This document shows positions 45,191 through 56,007 of a stretch of DNA of 64,000 bases, one piece after another. The position numbers were made by a program, and so were the translations under genes. The stretch comes from Enchytraeus crypticus (taxonomy: Eukaryota > Annelida > Clitellata > Enchytraeida > Enchytraeidae), in the NCBI GenBank assembly GCA_905160935.1, contig CAJHZI010000627.1, forward strand, positions 97,029-161,028. Reading direction: 5' to 3'. Numbering within the stretch: position 1 is the stretch's first letter; every line of letters starts with the position of its first letter. Under the pieces are notes generated by a model. That model saw only the letters and a list, made by a program, of their open reading frames with translations, had not been told where the DNA came from and ran no database searches.

Positions 45191-45842
45191 TTGTTGAAAT
45201 TTTAATTAATGTATTAACTATGCTCATATTATATAGGCCTATATCAGCATGTTTAAATTCAGTTTCTTGATATGAATATGATGTTAGGGGGCCCGTGGAT
45301 AATACTTCATGGCTTATATTACGATTCTCTCATAATATACTGTAGGTCCATTGCCTATAACATTAAGTTTTGTGCCATGAACCTGTCAATATGCATTGCA
45401 CTAAAAGGGTTGAAAGAGGAAAAGATTGCGTTTTTACTTAAAGTTCGAAAGCTATTGGTGTCATCTGTTGAGTAAATAACATAATTTTAGTACATAAATC
45501 GACCGGGTAGTATCGTAAAACACATGTGGTCGTAAATTAATTTATAACTCATTAGAAACCCATTAGGAGTGTTCATCCATGATTCTTATAACATTCAAAG
45601 TCCATTGTTATAATAGGCAACTTGTCTACCAGGAAGAAGTTTAATTGGTAGATGTTTTCTGTCATTTTGTGATGAAATTCTTTAAGGTTTATATTTTTAC
45701 GGACGGATTAGTTATATTACTCATTAATTACACAATTATACTATCTCTACACTTATTAGGCCTATCTATTATTATTTTTCTTTACTAAGATTTATTTTCT
45801 AATATATTTTCTAGCTTACTTGGTATTTATACATTTATATAT
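45191..45842. other. Unassigned; possible old LINE-B tip
   Basis: TGTGCCATGAACCTGTCAAT then GCATTGCACTAAAAGGG (45370-45411) resembles the LINE-B/SINE-beta end with many changes. Otherwise nothing is seen. Confidence 0.3.
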
Positions 45843-45975
45843 TTTTCCCCGTGTAACGTTCGAGACACTGAAGAATAGATAAACCATTAGCTGCACGTGC
45901 CGTAAGAGGTGACAAAGCAAAAACTGAGGTACATGTAGGCAACGAGAAACCACCTCGGAAGCCATAACAGTAGCG
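45843..45975 (+). repeat. SINE-alpha/beta-type head fragment
   Basis: CCCCGTGTAACGTTCGAGAC, GTGCCGTAAGAGGTGACAAA and GAGAAACCACCTCGGAAGCC. The last block marks it as SINE-beta. The tail is absent. Confidence 0.55.
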
Positions 45976-45993
45976 TGGCCCACACTGAAGTCC

Positions 45994-46320
45994 CAGTAGC
46001 GGATCCAGGAAGTTTTTAAGGGGGAATTTTAGACATTTATTTGGACAGTGTCCACATTTTTTAGCACACTCACACCTTTTCCTTGACAGTTGCGCATCCA
46101 GAAAGTAAATGCTAGGGGGTACAAATTTTTTCTCTACTGCCCTCGATTCCTAGAGTGAAGTCACATTGAACCGTATTCAATTACCCTACCTTCTTCCATA
46201 CCCGTCACTCAGTCAGGGATAAAGGTAGAAAAGCACTGTTTATGGAGGAACTGTTTTCATTAGAGGACGAAAAGTATGACGTTGATGAGGGGGGGGGGCG
46301 GGGTAAAGAGGGTTATGATA
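45994..46320 (+). mobile_element. Diverged hAT-like element, one end preserved
   Basis: Begins CAGTAGCGGATCCAGGAAGT then TTTTAAGGGGGAATTTTAGA, followed by weak similarity to the hAT body (ATTCCTAGAGTGAAG) and a G-rich tract (46290-46303). The second terminus was not found. Confidence 0.6.
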
Positions 46321-46795
46321 TTATTGTTCTTATTATTTATTTTATTAAAATATTTTTAATTATAAGAAAATCTGTGGATTTTCAGAGCATCATACATTGA
46401 ATATAGTGGATTATTTTTATTTTTGAATTTAGCGTTAGGCTTTTTCCTTTATGTATCATTATCATATAAGTCCAATAAGCACAAAACAGCATTGATCATA
46501 CCTCATCAGACTGAATACTTAAAATGCAACAGTTCTGAATTATAAAATACAATAGATCAAAGGTTTGGGTGCAGGCCACATCCAACCATGTTGTTTAATA
46601 AAGAATACTATATTACAAACATCTAAAATGTAGAAATTTGTAAATTTTCAAATGTTTTGAATTCGCATTAAAAGGAAATATTTGCAATTTTACAAAATCG
46701 TGACTTAAATCATGCCTTTTAAAACATAAATTTCTAAACTAAATCTAGTTTGTTTGCGGGATATAGCGTATTTGGTTTAGTTACGCGTCAATAAT

Positions 46796-46868
46796 CGAAG
46801 TTAAGCTACCTCGGCCTCAATTAGTACTTTGTGGGTGACCACCTTGGAAGACCGAATGTTGACAGCTA
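46796..46868 (+). repeat. 5S rRNA-derived sequence (SINE3-like head or 5S pseudogene)
   Basis: CGAAGTTAAGCTACCTCGGC, then CTCAATTAGTACTTTGTGGG and TGACCACCTTGGAAGACCG align in order with the second half of animal 5S rRNA (AAGCTAAGC, GGTTAGTACTTGGATGGG, ACCGCCTGGGAATACC), i.e. the internal pol III promoter. The first half of 5S is not recognisable, so it is not a functional 5S gene. Confidence 0.65.
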
Positions 46869-46962
46869 AAGAAGGAAAAATCCCAGGGTGATGGAAGGTT
46901 ATTCTTAAATCAGCGCCGGCTGCAATTGATGCGCCATCAAAAGGAAATGATTACTCATAAAC

Positions 46963-47397
46963 ATGGAGAGGAAGGAGGAAATGAACAGTAAACAAACATC
47001 TGTGCTTCCTGACGCAGTGTGCCGTTTTGTTATGTTAATCGACACACGGCGTGACCTACACTCTGCATTCACGCAGTTAATTCAGTATAGCCACACATCC
47101 CACACCATCAATCCATCCCCTGGACAGGTGATTAGTGCAGTACAAGTATGGCTGGAAGTCAGTACACCGACTTATCATTACTCAATGGTTGTACACAATG
47201 GTTGCTTCGTCGTTTGTGAGCTATAGGAGTATCAGGCAGTGTGTAGAAAGTAACGACAATGTTTGATGTCCGTATTTACATAACACAAGCAGAGTGGACT
47301 GGGAGAGAGTCTTGAGGATTTGCGAGGAATGATATGTTTCTTCAGCAGTGGTTTTCTGATTTCAGTCAACGAGAACCTATAAGCGTCCTCTCAGCAG
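46963..47397 (+). other. Possible exon (5' UTR or coding) with strong donor
   Basis: An 87-codon ORF (ATG 46963, stop at 47224) in locally less AT-rich DNA is followed at 47398 by GTAAGTTG after TCAGCAGG, a consensus-quality donor. No domain is recognised. It lies upstream of, and on the same strand as, the Shisa exons, so a 5' UTR exon of that gene is conceivable, but nothing proves the link. Confidence 0.3.
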
Positions 47398-47723
47398 GGT
47401 AAGTTGTTCTTTGTAAGTTATAATTACTTCTCTTTGTTTAATAATAAATGCTAAATATTTAAAGTTCCACTTCCTTGTACTAGGACGTTGCCGCTGCATC
47501 ATGTGTCGCTATAAATCGATTCTTAAAAATCTAATTAAGATCGCTTAATTTAATTCAACCGCTTAATAAATCTTTAGTAGGCCTCTAACATACAAATCTT
47601 TTTAAATACCAAAAGCTCTGCATTTGAAAGGAGAATATATTTTGATTGAGAAGAGCTTTTTTAAAATAAATATGCAAAATATTCAAAAGGTTTCCTAATA
47701 ATTTATTACTGCTCTATTATATG

Positions 47724-48098
47724 CAGGGTGGCGAAGTAAATAATACAACGTATCATACACTTATATGCTTAACAATAAAAAAACTTTAGACTGTTCAATG
47801 TCGCGTAAAATATTTAAATTTCATCACGTTCTATTTTTAGTTGGCGGAGTTATTAGCCTCCTTATGAACTTTCTCTCCTGTACACTGTACAATACTGTGT
47901 TGAGGCTGACACAGATATATTGATTCACAAGAAGTTCTGTTACAAAGTCATTGTAAACATAATGCGATTAAACTTTTCAGAGATAGGCCTACGTCCAACT
48001 TGTCTGCCTACTATTTTGATTCTTTTTGTGCGGGTATAAACTATGGTCCCGAAGTTACGTGAGATTTAATTTGTTGAGTATTACTTTTCGTCACCCTG
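47724..48098. mobile_element. MITE-like element (375 bp)
   Basis: Ends CAGGGTGGCGAAGTAAATAA and (complement) CAGGGTGACGAAAAGTAATA are imperfect inverted repeats of about 22 bp. The terminal CAGGGTG is also used by the mariner relic at 39425. It has no coding capacity. Confidence 0.5.
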
Positions 48099-48656
48099 TA
48101 GATTTTAGATTAATTAAACCATGATTTGTTGAATTAGTCTGGAGATATTAACAACATTGTACATATATTTCACGTCTTTACAAGAAAGCATTTAGTCCGT
48201 AGAAGTTTGTTTGGTGACCTGGAAAACAGACTGCCTATGGAAAATATTTTGCAGAACAAAACAGAATGTGAAAGATAATTAAATTTACGTCAAAATACAA
48301 GTAGGCCTATATGAACAAAGAGGTTCCCCTTCTCATCGCTAGTCTATTAATGCTTGTTTTACGCAGATATCTCGTTGTGAATTTCTGTTCACAGCATTTT
48401 GTCTTGAATCAAGATTGATGGTGTGCTATATTGTTCATTACGACTTTTAACGAAGAGTCTGACGATTCTTTGCCACTTCTTTACTTCTTTTCTTCGTTTC
48501 TCCATCCTACTCTCGCAGACTGATGCATGCCAACGTTTGATTCACTTCAAAAGTGTGAGTCATTTATCTTCGGTTTTTATTAACTCTATGGTAATTGTTT
48601 TAAAGTTAACACACCCTTTATAATGACAAAATCATCTGTGCTGATATCTATAAATT
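48099..48656. other. Unassigned sequence
   Basis: The 66-codon ORF at 48423 has a hydrophobic stretch but no convincing splice site or family match. Confidence 0.3.
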
Positions 48657-48786
48657 GGCTGGAGTCCGTGGCGATGTCGGTAAGATATTCGATCTTTGGT
48701 CAGTATGTACGGGGTTCAAATCCTGGGCTCGCTCGTCACTGATATCGCTTCCGAGTGACAAAACTAACCTCAACATCAGCTTTACA
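48657..48786 (+). mobile_element. SINE-gamma (tRNA-derived)
   Basis: TGGCTGGAGTCCGTGGCGAT, B box ACGGGGTTCAAATCCTGGG and end GTGACAAAACTAACCTCAAC; more diverged at the 3' end. Confidence 0.78.
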
Positions 48787-48896
48787 ACTTTATTTTTAAC
48801 ACCGCATTTTAACTATTAAGGTGTCTACTGTCATCGCTGGGACGGTTGGGCCTGAAATCCTGCTCTGCTTAGCTTAACATTAGATTCATAATATGA

Positions 48897-48966
48897 CAAC
48901 AATTAGAGTGATACTGTTATCCATGACAACATCGAGCACTGTTGAGGAAACTTCAAGCCGGTGAGT
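48897..48966 (+). repeat. Repeat delta
   Basis: ACAACAATTAGAGTGATACT, CATGACAACATCGAGCACTG and CAAGCCGGTGAG also occur at 61955-62022 with moderate divergence, and in part at 18677-18737. Class unknown. Confidence 0.5.
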
Positions 48967-49055
48967 TAAATGAACATCCAAAACGGTGAAAATTCGACAA
49001 TCAGAAAACCAGTCCAAAAATTAATTGGGCAATGTCACAAATCAGAGATACGAGT

Positions 49056-49220
49056 AACCTATGATCTTTAACCTACGATCTTTTACCTGTGATCTTTAGC
49101 CTATGATCTTTAGCCTATGATCTTTAGCCTATGATCTTTAACCTATGATCTTTAACCTATGATCTTTAGCCTATGATCTTTAGCCTATGATCTTTAACCT
49201 ATGATATTTAACCTTTGATC
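49056..49220. repeat. 14-bp tandem repeat
   Basis: About eleven copies of ATGATCTTTAGCCT / ATGATCTTTAACCT, the two variants alternating in short runs. Confidence 0.9.
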
Positions 49221-49469
49221 ATTATTCCATTATTCTGCTAAGATTTTAATAAGTGTCGATCCCTATTCGAGGTTACTTTAAACTCGTAATATCTCCAGTA
49301 GTCTTCTTTTATATGCGTTCCGTGTATGATTTAAGTAATAGCAATATACATGTAGAACTATTCTCTGCTTGCCCAAGAATAATCAGACAATGCTAATACA
49401 AAACTATTTGTTGGGATTTCATATCTACATGTAAGTCAGCCAATAAATGCGCGTTTTAATCAGTCAGTG

Positions 49470-49715
49470 GATCTCACGTCTGTCAGTCATTAAGTCAGTT
49501 AGTTAATAATTTTGTCAGAAAATCAGTCTGTCAATCATTCAATCAGTTAATAGTCAGTCAGTCAGTCAGTAAGTCAGTAAGTAAATAAGTCATGCAATCA
49601 GTCAATGTGTCAGTCATTCAGTCCGTTCGTCTGACTGCATGTCTGTCTGTCTGGCCGCCATTCATTCTATCTGTCTTTTTGTCTGTCTGTCTCTCTGTCT
49701 GTTTGTTTCTCTGTC
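49470..49715. repeat. Degenerate (CAGT)n and (CTGT)n tract
   Basis: CAGTCAGTCAGTCAGTAAGT-type units grading into CTGTCTGTCTGTCTGGC and TCTGTCTGTC units. Confidence 0.8.
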
Positions 49716-49720
49716 TATTA

Positions 49721-49989
49721 GCTTTCTACATTACTAGTATAAAATTTATACTAGTAATGTAGAAAGCCTAGAAACAAAGACATTCAACGACTCTCATTTA
49801 CTATAAATGAGAGTCGTGGCCTTCATTCACATACGAGTGCCTGGAAACTCTCAACTAATGTGATCTACGGATACTTTATCATCTTCCAGGAAAACATTCT
49901 ATGTTTTCCTGGAAGATGATAAAGTATCATCTATAAAATCAACTATGGCTCCTTGACTTTAATTTTCTTTTAGAGCTTCTATAAAGCTC
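49721..49989. repeat. Cluster of consecutive hairpins
   Basis: Three perfect inverted repeats in a row: 49721-49743 with 49745-49767 (23-bp arms, 1-base spacer), 49787-49800 with 49804-49817 (14-bp arms, 3-base spacer), 49870-49897 with 49901-49928 (28-bp arms, 3-base spacer). A weak fourth (6-bp arms) is at 49973-49989. Each pair has a different sequence. Confidence 0.95.
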
Positions 49990-50346
49990 ACATTGTAGAC
50001 ATCGTGATTAGGAGCAGTAGCGGAATCGAACCATTTGCTGAATTAACTAAAACGAATGAAAGACACCTGAAATAAAAGTTGAAATTAATCAATTGAGAAA
50101 TCCCTACAATAAAAAACTCACTGTGATTTAACCATTGAAAACTTTAATGTCGTCTGAAGTAATTCTTGGTTTCTCTACGGATGGACATTGGTAGAATTTC
50201 CGGAAAGTTAAGTGGGTTCGACATCATCTCATTTGCATTGCTTATTTTATTTGTTAAATATGAAAGTTAAATTCCCAAAGGAAAATATTGTTAAAGTGAT
50301 CATCGACCAACTCCCTTAACTGCTGGGGAACTGCTATACTGTTCAA

Positions 50347-50556
50347 TGCTAATGCTGGAATTAGTAGGAACTCTATTTAAGTTTCTTATAGTGCACTTTG
50401 ATTGTTCTAAGATCGTATGTGTATGTGTGTATGTGTGTATGTGTGTATGTGTGTATGTGTGTATGTGTGTATGTGTGTATGTGTGTATATATTTATGTGT
50501 TACATATCTTAAGCCTATCTGTTTTTGACGAACAAAGAAATGAATATTAGCTTATC
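50347..50556 (+). mobile_element. LINE-A 3' UTR copy with expanded TGTGTATG repeat
   Basis: GCTAATGCTGGAATTAGTAG, then about nine GTGTGTAT units, and the end CTGTTTTTGACGAACAAAGA ATGAATATTA. The short repeat is longer than in the copies at 4682 and 6482. Confidence 0.7.
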
Positions 50557-50666
50557 ATTGACCAAAACTTAGTGTATTGTAAAGTTTCATAATGACATGA
50601 AAATTATATGATTTGATCAAGCATTCGTACACGGATATGAAAGAAAAGCGTAGGATAGAATTTAAC

Positions 50667-50735
50667 ATTATGTGTCATGGATCTGCCACTAGGCAGTAAA
50701 CGGAGCGATAGTCCGAGAGAGAGAGAGAGAGAGAA
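50667..50735 (+). repeat. LINE-B 3' tip and (GA)n
   Basis: ATGTGTCATGGATCTGCCAC then TAGGCAGTAAACGG resembles the LINE-B end, followed by a GA run. Confidence 0.5.
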
Positions 50736-50784
50736 CCCCAGCTATTAGTTTTTGAAAATAGTTAATAGCAGTACGAGTGGCTTT

Positions 50785-51017
50785 GGCTGTAATTGCGTCA
50801 CGTTGATGGGATGCTACTAGAGTCCTGGTGGTCCTATGATCACCGGATCACGCCGGAGTGTCGTGGAGAGGGAGACAGGACGTCCATAGAGTCCCGCGGG
50901 ACCGAGCCGAGCCCCGTCAGCTTAGAGAAACGATGGAGTTCAGATCGATACATTGCAGTCGAGTCATTTATCTCCTTTCACAGCATCCACGTCCGACCAT
51001 TCTTAGAAATTTACGAG
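50785..51017. other. GC-richer unassigned block
   Basis: Locally higher GC than the surroundings with two overlapping ORFs (50793-51032 and 50858-51046). No family is recognised; it could be a decayed exon or part of the tRNA-like duplicated element that follows. Confidence 0.3.
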
Positions 51018-51330
51018 AGAGAACGAGTTTGATAGAAAAAATTTAAATAGAGCAATTTGTGGTGTAACAGTATAGAGTAGTCCAGTGGAGCGGAAGAATG
51101 GCCCAGTGGATAGAAAGCTTGCCAAGTACGCAAGAGGCTTATGAAAGAGAGTGAGTTTGATAGAAAAAGCTTAAATAGAGCAATTTGTGGTGTAACAGTA
51201 ATGCAGTATAGAGTTGTCCAGTGGAACGGAAGAGTGGCCCAATGGATAGGAAGTTTGCCTGGGACGCAAGAGGCCTTCGGTTTTAATCCCAGTCTGTACT
51301 GACTCTGGCAGTACAATACTTTTGATAAGG
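51018..51330 (+). repeat. Tandemly duplicated tRNA-like element
   Basis: Two adjacent copies (about 51018-51138 and 51139-51330) share GAGTTTGATAGAAAAA, AGAGCAATTTGTGGTGTAAC and GGCCCARTGGATAG. The second copy retains an A-box-like GTGGCCCAATGGATAGG and a B-box-like CGGTTTTAATCCCAG. The first is cut before the B box. Confidence 0.6.
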
Positions 51331-51459
51331 AAGCAGAAGTTAAAATTAGCTTTAAGGACCTGGTAGCCAATTCCAAGACATAATCAGTTTGTATAAATGA
51401 GTTCATATTTCGTTGAAGGCCAGGTGTTTTATATACATTTATTATTCATTCCTTTGATA

Positions 51460-51640
51460 TTATTGTGCTTAGTATCCTTATGCTACTATTGTGCTTTATA
51501 TTCCTATGCTTTTGCTGTGCTTAATATTCTCATGCTATTATTGTGCTCAATATTCCTATGCTATTATTGTACTCACTATTCCCATGCTATTATTGTGCTC
51601 AATATTCCTATGCTATGATTTTGCTTACTATCTTATTTTA
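51460..51640. repeat. 26-bp tandem repeat
   Basis: About seven degenerate copies of CTATTATTGTGCTCAATATT plus CCTATG. Confidence 0.85.
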
Positions 51641-51732
51641 CACAATCTTCATATCACCAAATTCCAAGTAGCAAGAAGCATATACAATAGAAATCAAACA
51701 CAGCATAAATCAATATAATGAAAAATAGAAAG

Positions 51733-51737
<5 letters not shown>

Positions 51738-51781
<44 letters not shown>
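51738..51781. repeat. (TA)n microsatellite
   Basis: Pure TA run. Confidence 0.95.
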
Positions 51782-51783
<2 letters not shown>

Positions 51784-51949
51784 TATATAACTAGAGTACC
51801 AAATACAGTACTTTAGCAAGCTTGGCTATACCAAGTACTTCTAAATGCTGAACTTTTCTAATTTAAGTAACTTTTTGTCAAAATATTTATATTCTTGAGC
51901 GTGAAATCAGAAATAGAACACTGGAGAGATATATGCAATGAAATATAGA

Positions 51950-51982
<33 letters not shown>

Positions 51983-52394
51983 CAGAGAGCGAGGGAGGGA
52001 GAGAATAAAATCACTGACGTATAGAGCGAGCAATGAAATTACCAAAATCTTCTGAAGTAATTTATCTATTATCTTGCTGGCATGGAAGGTCATTTGGAGG
52101 TTATATAGTAATTAACATTAATCTTATTTCCATGCCAAATGAAATTTCATAAATCCGCTTCAAATGATTTTGCATGTCGACATGTTTTTGACTGCACAAT
52201 CCTCGATGATGTTATGGACGAACGTGTCACTAAATTGTTTTTACATTTTAAGAAGCGAGGATGGATACGATACGCCGATGCTAGAAATGCTATATCAAAC
52301 TTGGCTAAACTTTAATAGACACTAATACTAAACTAATGTTATATGGTTATTCTTATATGGTTATTCCTATATGGTTATTCTTATATGATTATTG

Positions 52395-52500
52395 GAAGGG
52401 CGCCAGTGGTTCAGTGGCAAAACGCTCAGCTATCGAACGGGACGTTACATGTTCGAGACTACGAGTTGATACAAGCGTTTCTCTTTCAGATGGACGAATT
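52395..52500 (+). repeat. tRNA-like sequence
   Basis: GCCAGTGGTTCAGTGGCAAA and ACATGTTCGAGACTACG sit at A-box and B-box spacing. Acceptor-stem pairing is not evident. Probably a SINE head. Confidence 0.4.
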
Positions 52501-53756
52501 AAAACCCTGTTGTGTACACTTAATTAATAGTGTTGTTGATCTAAAGATAGCCGACCTTAAGTTTCCACATCCTATCCTCTCCTTCTCATCCTGTCTTGAA
52601 CCCATCGTGTCTACACAAAAAACTGTGATTTAGTGCACGCTTAAACATTGCTTTTGATATCTGAAAGTTGCTGAATATATTAAAGACTTATGAAAGATTT
52701 AGTTTCACTAACCAATCGCAACAGTAAAGACGAGAAAAGAAGTCTAATTTTTAATCTTTCCCCGCTCTGATCTATCGAGGCTAACGTTGCAGCCATGTCT
52801 GAAGACATATTTCTTTTCCGGTCATAAAGCAGCCTGATTAAGTTTAGCTCTGCCACATTTCGCAGTCTGAGAATTTCACGCTTGGCGTAGAGTCGACCGT
52901 ATCCGTGGATAGTTTAACGTCTCCGGACGCCCCTAAAGCGCTCCAGGCCTTTCAAAAGGATTGTCCGGAGTCCTTATGGAATCAATAGATAATGTCAGCG
53001 GCGCATGTGTTTGCCCACCCATCTGCAAAAATTGTTCGAGGTCTACGTGACACGTGAGGGTTGTGCTAGGAAAATAGCAAATGTAGTTTACATTGACCTT
53101 GAATTGGAAGATTATTCATACGTCAATGAAAATATATGCCGTAAACTGCCTGTATTTGTACTCCGTTAGTACACCATGCAACATCAGAAGGCTGCCGTAT
53201 TGCTTAAACAAAGTCAGAATTATAGATTTTAAAATTATTTGTAAGCCTATATTTGTTTAAAGTTTCCTTTCCTAAAAGGATAAAAGTCACTGTTTTCATT
53301 CCCTGAATTAATTCTTGTATATTCTGCCGAAAAAAGAGTAAGGGAAATAACACAATCAATTTTAATTAGGCTTTAGGGTATGATCAATAGGAAACCAATG
53401 GGATGATCAATAGGAAACCATGTCAAAGCGTATGCTTTCAAGCAGAACGTAATTCTTTCTATTTGCTATTCTCGCTTTATTTCTCTTGCTCTTTCAGCTT
53501 AAGGCATGTAAAGATGTTATGGCATAAAGTCGATTATTCTTCTACTTCTTAACGAATGTCGCAATCGTTAACCATCGTTTTGAGAAAACTTGAACGTTGA
53601 CTAGGCCTATGTGCTGTTGAAGCCAGTTTGGCCGAGACTCTTTAAATTAGCTGTGTAATTCGACCGATTGGTAGATTCTATTGTGACGATTATATTCGTG
53701 TTTTGAAGTGAAATATGTCGGCTGATCACTTACTGACTTCTGTACATTGAACATAC
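52500..53756. other. Unassigned; includes a GC-richer non-coding block
   Basis: 52860-53060 is GC-richer (ACGTCTCCGGACGCCCCTAA, GTCAGCGGCGCATGTGTTTG) with no long ORF. It might be a regulatory or old repeat segment; I cannot tell which. Confidence 0.3.
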
Positions 53757-53850
53757 GCTTACGTAGAGTTGGTTGCTGTTGACCAACCTGGGATTTGAAC
53801 CTACGCCACTTGCATCCGAGGCGAACAGTCTAACCGTTAAGTTATATTCC
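53757..53850 (-). repeat. tRNA-like sequence
   Basis: On the minus strand TATAACTTAACGGTTAGACT and CGTAGGTTCAAATCCCAGG resemble A and B boxes. Pairing of the outer arms is poor. Confidence 0.4.
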
Positions 53851-54837
53851 TTCCATAGTCAATTGTTGCTCTATTGCTACTGTTTGTTGAAAATAAAAAA
53901 TAGATTTTGAGTAGAAATATATATTTTGAATCGGCTATTCTGTATAAGCCAAAAAGTAGGAGAGAAGGAGTAATGAAAATTATTTTAAAATGGACTGTTG
54001 AGTTTTACATCAAACAAGAAATTGGAAAGAAAGGATCTACGCACAATAGTATATAAGACGATCCTTACGGAGAAACGTTTCTTTCTCAATTTTCAAAGAT
54101 TTTATAAGTTCTACATATTTCATCAGATGCTAAGTATTTCACAGAGGTTTCTCAAGGTCAAACATCTTTAAGAATGCGTAAATATTTAGTAAAACAGATA
54201 TATCAAAAAATATATATTTACCGTTTTCCTTCAATTGTACGCTAAGCATAACCCATCACACTCCTAGTGAAATGGAACAAATGACTCTTTTGATTCAAGC
54301 ATAATGGATCTATTTCAATGCAAACAATCTAGCAAACAAAACGGCCGGGTATTCCACATTCACTCCTCAAATCACGAAGTCCTAAATAAATATGATAACA
54401 AACGTTGAGACCAGGATCGGAATCGTAAGACTAAGTCTGTAATTTCACTCCAGTTGGACAAATAGTATCGTATACCATCAAATTTCTTTTGTGGAGAAGT
54501 TATCTTGAAATGTTCGTGTAAGAATTGCTAAATATCTGTCTTCACCGCGGTTGTAATGTATTTGCTGCGGCTATAAATGTACATGTATATTAACTCTTGT
54601 GTGGTTTTAATTATTGCTCAGTTTATAGAAGGTTTCTCGATCGAAATAGTGAAAAATGTACTGTCCATTTGTTACACGTATTGGCATAATAGAATGAGAC
54701 TTGTCTTGCACTACGGAAGAGTCAGCTCCATACAGTCTAATTCTATATTCAATGAAGTTCAGAGAAGAAATTCAGTGCAAAAGAGGTCAAAGGTGAAAGT
54801 CACTCCTAAATTGCAAAAATATGAATATTGTATATCT
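53851..54837. other. Unassigned AT-rich sequence
   Basis: Nothing recognised; the 95-codon ORF at 54577-54864 runs into the SINE and has no family signature. Confidence 0.35.
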
Positions 54838-54963
54838 GGCTGGAGCCAGTGGCGATGTCGGTAAAATATTCGACGTGGATCAGTATGTGCGGGGTTCAAA
54901 TCCTGGGCTCACCCGTCACTGACATCGCTTTCGAGTGAGGAAATTGACGCTAACATTAGCTTT
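54838..54963 (+). mobile_element. SINE-gamma (tRNA-derived)
   Basis: GGCTGGAGCCAGTGGCGATG, B box GCGGGGTTCAAATCCTGGG, end GAGGAAATTGACGCTAACAT. Confidence 0.85.
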
Positions 54964-55088
54964 TACCAACAGTTGGTTTAGTCTTGATAATGAAAATAAG
55001 TACGCGCATTCATTGAGTGCTCCTTACTCTCAGTGAGCATGGTAGTAGACTGACAGAACAAATATGCGCCACAGGCTAACTAGTGTAG

Positions 55089-55092
<4 letters not shown>

Positions 55093-55156
<64 letters not shown>
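55093..55156. repeat. (TA)n microsatellite
   Basis: Pure TA run directly next to a reverse SINE-beta tail. Confidence 0.96.
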
Positions 55157-55159
<3 letters not shown>

Positions 55160-55310
55160 TCAGTGCACTGAAAAGTGGCAGGCTAAAGGTATATATTCAT
55201 ACTAAATGCCTGCTTTCTCGCTCCATAAGAGCGCCCCGTAGATCAACAATTTAATCCCTTCTCAAAGTCTAAGCCTTATCCATACCTAATAGGTAATATT
55301 ATCCATACCT
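55157..55310 (-). repeat. SINE-beta 3' part, reverse
   Basis: CTTCAGTGCACTGAAAAGTG, then CGCTCCATAAGAGCGCCCC and ACAATTTAATCCC match the SINE-beta 3' half on the minus strand. Confidence 0.65.
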
Positions 55311-55568
55311 GCAGCTAATATTGGACATATAGGGTGCGCATTAAAAATATCCTCCTAGCATAACTGCGATAGCTTAGTCAATTCTTAATATTTCGCCTTG
55401 AAATTTTAAGGTTCTCTTGTTTAGGAATTTAGCTACAAGCTGACCAAATTTTGTAAAAATATTTTTAAGGGAACCGGAGTTACCCAAGTTTTGCGAAAAA
55501 ATTGATTTTTTTCATTTAACACGCAACGTAAAACGCCAATTAGAATCAATTCCTTTTGAAAATGTGCT

Positions 55569-55584
55569 GACCCTGAAAAGGGCC
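55569..55584 (-). promoter_or_regulatory. Histone-type 3' stem-loop-like sequence
   Basis: On the minus strand GGCCCTTTTCAGGGTC, one base away from the animal histone mRNA 3' stem-loop pattern (GGCYCTTTTCAGRGCC). It is preceded by CTAAC. No histone ORF is present upstream. It may be a relic or coincidence. Confidence 0.3.
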
Positions 55585-56007
55585 GTTAGATGATGACGCC
55601 AGAGACGAGACTAGATGGGGCTATGGGGCTAAATCCCACAAATTCGGTGCATAGAACCCACATTTTCAACCACTTGTCCGTATAAATAGGTCAAGATAGG
55701 GACTGAAATCAACCCTCTCCTCCGTCTAGCCCCCCATCAAGTAGCCCCCTCTATTTCTATTTAATGATCCTATGATTTCATGCCTGGTAATTTATGCCAT
55801 TATAAGTTATATAAGTTTAAAATTCACATGATTGCACAACTAAATGCACAATATAACTTTCATACTACTGTTATACGCATGACTAGGTGATTATACTCTG
55901 ACTATATTTGACTGCTTTCAGAAGTTCTGGTAAGATTTCAAGAGAAGTGGCTTTAACAACTAAATATCTAAATCCTCCAAGTCGTCATCTCTCTCTGAAC
56001 TTTATCA

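Noticed and set aside
46796..46868. Functional 5S rRNA gene
   Set aside because: The first half of the 5S sequence is not recognisable and no T-run terminator follows at the right distance.
51397..51718. Hydrophobic ORFs resembling membrane proteins
   Set aside because: They come from a 26-bp tandem repeat; the peptide repeats with frame cycling.
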